Positions 60,113-64,000 of a DNA stretch of 64,000 bases are shown here, piece by piece. How positions within the stretch are numbered: position 1 is the first letter of the stretch; every line of letters starts with the position of its first letter. A program made the position numbers and the translations under genes. The stretch is from Branchiostoma floridae (Eukaryota; Chordata; Leptocardii; Amphioxiformes; Branchiostomatidae), in the NCBI RefSeq assembly GCF_000003815.2, contig NC_049980.1:11400192-11464191 (forward strand). Reading direction: 5' to 3'. Below the pieces are notes generated by a model that was not told the DNA's origin, did not search any database, and was given only the letters and a program-made list of their open reading frames with translations.

Positions 60113-62022
60113 ACTGTCTGCAGTTCGCCCTGAAAGACAAGACAAATTGAACAAATAGTAAGATCAGATTTGTCAAGGACATGATATACCAGTGAGAGTA
60201 AATAGTTTGTAAATTTGACAATTGGATTGTTACTATTATATATAAAGTTATTCAGCATTGTTAAGTTGTCAGGAATTATGACATCTTATCTATGTTTTGA
60301 TTGACAGGCCAGTAGGACGCTCGGACTAATCCATGCGTACACATACATGTTTATCAAACAACATATCAATCACATCAGGTTTTTAATGAGAGTCTTAATT
60401 ACGATCATTAATGATACTTTGAGTGTGCATTGATTGAATCACATCCATTAAGTAGGATTAGATGAAGAAGCCAATATGAACGGAAATGACTCATTTGTAA
60501 AACCTGGAATTTGCAATGATAAGGGCTGAGATAGTACCAAATTATGTAAAGATTTGTATTCATATAACGTTACTGTTAGGTAGATAGATTGGTCGATTTG
60601 CATTAGTTGTGATAATTGAGCTATTTCTTCTGATACTGGACCCATTAAACAATATATGCAATCATTAAAACGTCTACATGTCAGCAATATGTAATGTCAA
60701 AAGCTCATCATTTGTCTTATCTTTGTAACAATGGATATTAAAGAGAAGTGGAGGGAACATTCATGGAAAATTATTCACGACGTCTATGTTGTATCACTGT
60801 TTTAAATTTGTAAAAATAGCACTGGTTACATATAGTGACATTGTTATTAATGTTCATGTACACAACTCCTATTGTTGTCCATATTTGTGGAACGCCCAAC
60901 CCAACGCATCTCAAGGCTAAGTAAACTTGCTTTGCACATCAGTATATACACACAAGCGATTGGCAGAGGGAGAACTGTAACCAATAAACAAATTAACTGA
61001 TAAAAAGTCCATTAAACACGTTGACCTGGAGGTATCTGGAGTTTCCGAAGTCCTCGCCATAGGTCTCTTGTGTAAAAAAAAAAAAAGAAGTCAAACACAA
61101 CCTGTTTAGAAATAGCCAACACTAGTATTAGATTAGAATATTGTTTATGACTGTCCATTGTCACTATGTGTATACCATGTACTTGCAATTAGCCCTCGGG
61201 CACGAACTTGCAAATAAACTTCTATTTGTTGTTTTTTTCCTTTTTTTTCAGATACTATATTACACTTTCGTGCATGCAGATGTAACTCAAAGTACATGTA
61301 TGTCAACTGATTCATTGTTGCATCTGATGACAAAACTAGATGTGATAAATGCGAACAGTTAATCCACTGGTAACTATTGAGTCCACAAAGAAACCATTAT
61401 TGTAAAGTAGCAGTAGATATGTGTATATTGTCCTTCACAACAAAGCACTGTAAATTAAATTGTGCCTGTACTTTTGAAATATGTCGCCAGATGTCGCTTC
61501 ACTAATATACACATTTCTTTTGACGTAGCTTCTTACCGCTTGACTTGCGTGAGCGACCCGGTGCAGGTACGACCAACATGAAAACAAACAGGAAGAATAT
61601 TGCATGGAGGCTCGGCCTTTTCTGAAGCAGGGCAAATATTGTTTAACAGAAGAAACCCATTAGCAATCTAGCATTGTCTCTATAAACCTTTCGGTACATC
61701 AAACAGACTATCGATGTATTTAATTGCTCACATGGAATTGTTTGACCAGGAAAAAATAAAAAATAAAGAATTAAGAAGTCGTGTCTTGATGAGCCTCACA
61801 AATCTAAATTACCGCGATCGCATTCTCGTGTGTTTATGAAATTTCAGTGTACTGTAAAGACACATTGTTCAGATGCGGATGAGGAAATAACTGGATTTCT
61901 ACAGCTGTATATGCCTATTCGTTATTGATCGGTTAAACGCCGATGAAAGAACGGAAGAACGGAAGAAGAAGTATTGACACGGTTCGAACCCCGGTCGCAG
62001 GGTTTGTTTTTCAGCTGGCGTT
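60113..62022. other. 3' flank of gene D and spacer to gene E
   Basis: It includes the duplicated 3' flank to about 61500. An A-rich run lies at 61073-61087. No exon was recognised. Confidence 0.45.
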
Positions 62023-62030
62023 TATAAATA
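62023..62030 (+). promoter_or_regulatory. TATA box candidate of gene E (TATAAATA)
   Basis: It lies 136 bp upstream of the gene E ATG. Start would fall near 62055, and a four-codon upstream frame (ATGGTCGAGTGA, about 62081) would lie in the leader. Confidence 0.5.
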
Positions 62031-62165
62031 TACATATGCATAGATCAGCAGAAGGTGGTGACAGAATAAATTGTCTCAAAATATGGTCGAGTGAGCAACG
62101 TACTGAATCAAGACGGCGTGTTGTCTGCTCTCGAGGAAAGAGTTTTAGGAAAGATTGGTACAACG

Positions 62166-64000
62166 ATGAAGCTTTGCGCATATTGGAAGCTACTGTTGCT
62201 GTGGTGCTCGGTTTGTAACGGGCAGACTACAACAGAAGTCACAGCACTTGCCACCACCAACGATACTACATGGAGCCTCACGTCTGGGACAACGTGGGAA
62301 CCGACAACAGAAACCATAACTGTGACGGGCATATCCACCACCGACGCAACATATGCCCCTGGCTCTAATACCTTCCCCATTCCTGCTCAAACCACCCCAA
62401 CGACAAATGTAACTGATAACGGAACGACGGATGGCAACAACACGGCCGCTACTACAACAGTTGGCACCACCAGTGATACAACGGTGGAACTGACAACCAT
62501 TCTCGATACAACGGCAAACCCAACCGAAGCTGCTACGTCCTTTCTGACCACCCCAGTCAGAAATGTAACTGACAACGGAACGACGGATGGTAACAGCACG
62601 GCCGCTGCTACAACAGTTGGCACCACCGAAAATACAACTGTTCAATTGACAGCCATTCCCGATACAACGGCAAACCTAACTGAAGCTACCACGTCCTTTA
62701 CCAATGCCGCTTCAAGTTCACCCGGGCCCAATCTTACCACCCCAGTGGCAAACGTAACTGATAACGGAACGACGTATGGTAACTATACGGTTGCTAATAC
62801 TACAACATTCGGCACCACCGATAGTACAACAGTTGAATTGCAATTGACAACCATTTCTGATACAACGGAAAACCCGACCGAAGCGACCACGTCCTTTTTC
62901 AATGCCCCTCCAAGTTCAAACGGGTTCATTCTTACCACCCCAGTAGCAAACGTAACTGATAACGGAACGACGGATAGTGACTATACCACTGACACTACCT
63001 CAGTTGATACCACCGATAATACAACTGTGGAACTGACAACCATTCCCGATACAACGGGGGAAGCAACCGAAGCGGCCACGTCCTTAACCCATGTCGCTTC
63101 AAGTCCACCCATGCTGTCCAATACAACGACAAATGCAACTGGCAACGGGACAACGGGTGGTAACAATACTGCCCCAACAACCACCATAGCAGTAGGTACC
63201 AACGACAGTACAACTTGGAGCAACACCACTAATGGTTCATTGACTACTTGGGAATCAACGTCGCCCATGATCAACACAGCGACACCTGTTGATTCTTCGG
63301 TATCAACTTTTCCGAACGAAACAACACCAACTGATTATGGGACAACGACTGGAGACATAACAAGCGCAGCTGATAATACTTCAACAACGTGGGCCTCTAC
63401 GACCGTCTTCGGTGTAACGTCAAACGAAACCACGACAGACATGTCCTACACCGACACCACATCGGACACAGAAAACACAACATCTGTCACTGACACCTGG
63501 TCTTCGGAATCAACTCTGCCGGGCGACCCAACGACAGAAGCAACTGCATATGAAACGACGGATTGGAGCACGGCAACCGAAGCCGCAGAACCTGAAACAA
63601 CATTTGACACTCCGCCAAACACCATCACAGCAGCTATGACCACAAATGTTACAACAGACACGATTATCAGCACAGCAGAAGTTAACACCGTCACTGGGGA
63701 TGGTATCACATCGGTATATACCAACGGATCTGAAACAACAGACCTACACATGACAACAGTGAACGTACCTACACCGACTCCAAATCCTGTTATGACAGCA
63801 GTGACCACAGAGATTACAACGGACACGACTGACAACACAACAGTCAGTACAACCAACGAAACTATCACGGTCCCTACTTCATATGAAACAGCAACCCCGA
63901 TTACAACACCGACTGAACCTAAAACAACATTGTCTGCTACATTTGAAACAACGCCCCCAGAAGCAACGCCTTACACACCTGAAACAACACCTTCAGAAAC
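62166..64000 (+). CDS. Mucin-like protein E, 5' part (runs off the window)
   Basis: I translated this frame by hand from 62166. It stays open for 611 codons to the window edge with no stop. The signal peptide is MKLCAYWKLLLLWCSVCNG, then QTTTEVTALATT and an extracellular region dominated by Thr, with Asn, Asp, Glu and Pro. The first 330 residues hold five diverged repeats of 52-66 residues starting NVTDNGTT, with many N-glycosylation sequons (NVT, NGT, NNT, NTT). After about residue 400 the pattern changes to ETT/PETT-type phrases. No membrane segment is reached, so membrane anchorage as in A-D is only inferred. Unlike A, B and D, the signal peptide and stalk share one exon, as in C. It is larger and more N-glycosylated than A-D. 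Confidence 0.85.
   Translation, partial: MKLCAYWKLLLLWCSVCNGQTTTEVTALATTNDTTWSLTSGTTWEPTTETITVTGISTTDATYAPGSNTFPIPAQTTPTTNVTDNGTTDGNNTAATTTVGTTSDTTVELTTILDTTANPTEAATSFLTTPVRNVTDNGTTDGNSTAAATTVGTTENTTVQLTAIPDTTANLTEATTSFTNAASSSPGPNLTTPVANVTDNGTTYGNYTVANTTTFGTTDSTTVELQLTTISDTTENPTEATTSFFNAPPSSNGFILTTPVANVTDNGTTDSDYTTDTTSVDTTDNTTVELTTIPDTTGEATEAATSLTHVASSPPMLSNTTTNATGNGTTGGNNTAPTTTIAVGTNDSTTWSNTTNGSLTTWESTSPMINTATPVDSSVSTFPNETTPTDYGTTTGDITSAADNTSTTWASTTVFGVTSNETTTDMSYTDTTSDTENTTSVTDTWSSESTLPGDPTTEATAYETTDWSTATEAAEPETTFDTPPNTITAAMTTNVTTDTIISTAEVNTVTGDGITSVYTNGSETTDLHMTTVNVPTPTPNPVMTAVTTEITTDTTDNTTVSTTNETITVPTSYETATPITTPTEPKTTLSATFETTPPEATPYTPETTPSE
62406..63190 (+). repeat. Diverged coding repeats in gene E (NVTDNGTT units)
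   Basis: Units begin at 62406, 62562, 62751, 62949 and 63132, giving lengths of 156, 189, 198 and 183 nt, all in frame. Each contains NVTDNGTT (NATGNGTT in the last) followed by a VGTT/VDTT phrase and, in most, ELTTI and a TEA..TS segment. The divergence contrasts with the homogenised gene A array. Confidence 0.85.

Larger units (their letters stand above)
58480..61500 (+). repeat. Segmental duplication, unit 2 (gene D and flanks)
   Basis: Counterpart of 54690-57220. It differs by an added intron and expanded stalk in the gene, and by about 300 extra bp near 61060-61450 before the shared GTACTTTTGAAATATGTCGC block. Confidence 0.8.

Noticed and set aside
61975-62005. GGTTCGAACCCCGG, resembling a tRNA T-arm
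   Set aside because: No acceptor stem, D-arm or anticodon arm can be folded around it on either strand. The match is a palindromic decamer.

Overview
This is animal nuclear DNA. Genes are split by GT-AG introns, intergenic space is long and AT-leaning, and tRNA- and 5S rRNA-derived SINEs, foldback MITEs, a vertebrate-type interstitial telomere array and two assembly gaps are present. The mix (compact introns, a sialin-type SLC17 gene, tandem Thr-rich single-pass genes, many short inverted-repeat elements, frequent TAACGTTA) suggests an invertebrate deuterostome, most likely a lancelet (Branchiostoma). The species call is inference, because nothing here is diagnostic on its own.

Layout. From 1 to about 32 kb there is almost no convincing coding sequence. 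This part holds a TTAGGG-type array (1.8 kb), members of one TIR-MITE family (4.1, 7.4, 30.1 kb), a tRNA-headed SINE (4.5 kb), foldback elements (5.1, 31.1 kb), tandem repeats (11.4, 11.9, 20.2 kb), a 2 kb inverted-repeat element whose arms carry mirrored ACCGAAAACAAC satellites (13.0-15.0 kb), a near-perfect 80-nt hairpin (29.65 kb), and weak coding candidates: a minus-strand signal-peptide exon (19.5 kb), a possible terminal exon (21.1 kb) and a 120-codon ORF (30.4 kb).

From 42.1 down to 32.07 kb the minus strand carries a complete 12-exon SLC17 (sialin-like) transporter gene. Its splice sites and phases are all consistent and give 510 residues. An ExxxLL lysosomal-sorting signal lies at the N-terminus and a CACGTG E-box resembling the TFEB/CLEAR element lies just upstream of the ATG.

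From 42.3 to 43.6 kb there is a repeat-rich divergent spacer with a 5S-headed SINE, a 45-bp-TIR MITE and a second tRNA-headed SINE. From 44.7 kb to the end the plus strand is a tandem array of five mucin-like genes. Four are complete or nearly so (A-D): a signal-peptide exon ending in phase 1 (fused to the stalk in C), a Thr/Ser-rich stalk, one transmembrane helix, a phase-2 junction and a short final exon (46 nt of coding sequence in A, B and C). The fifth (E) is open to the window edge. C and D with their promoters and 3' flanks are a segmental duplication. Gene A has a duplicated signal-peptide exon and a 21-bp coding minisatellite with a perfect 210-bp internal duplication. Gene B is interrupted by an assembly gap. 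The cluster looks like a fast-evolving family of heavily O-glycosylated surface proteins, divergently transcribed from the transporter; no functional link between the two is evident.
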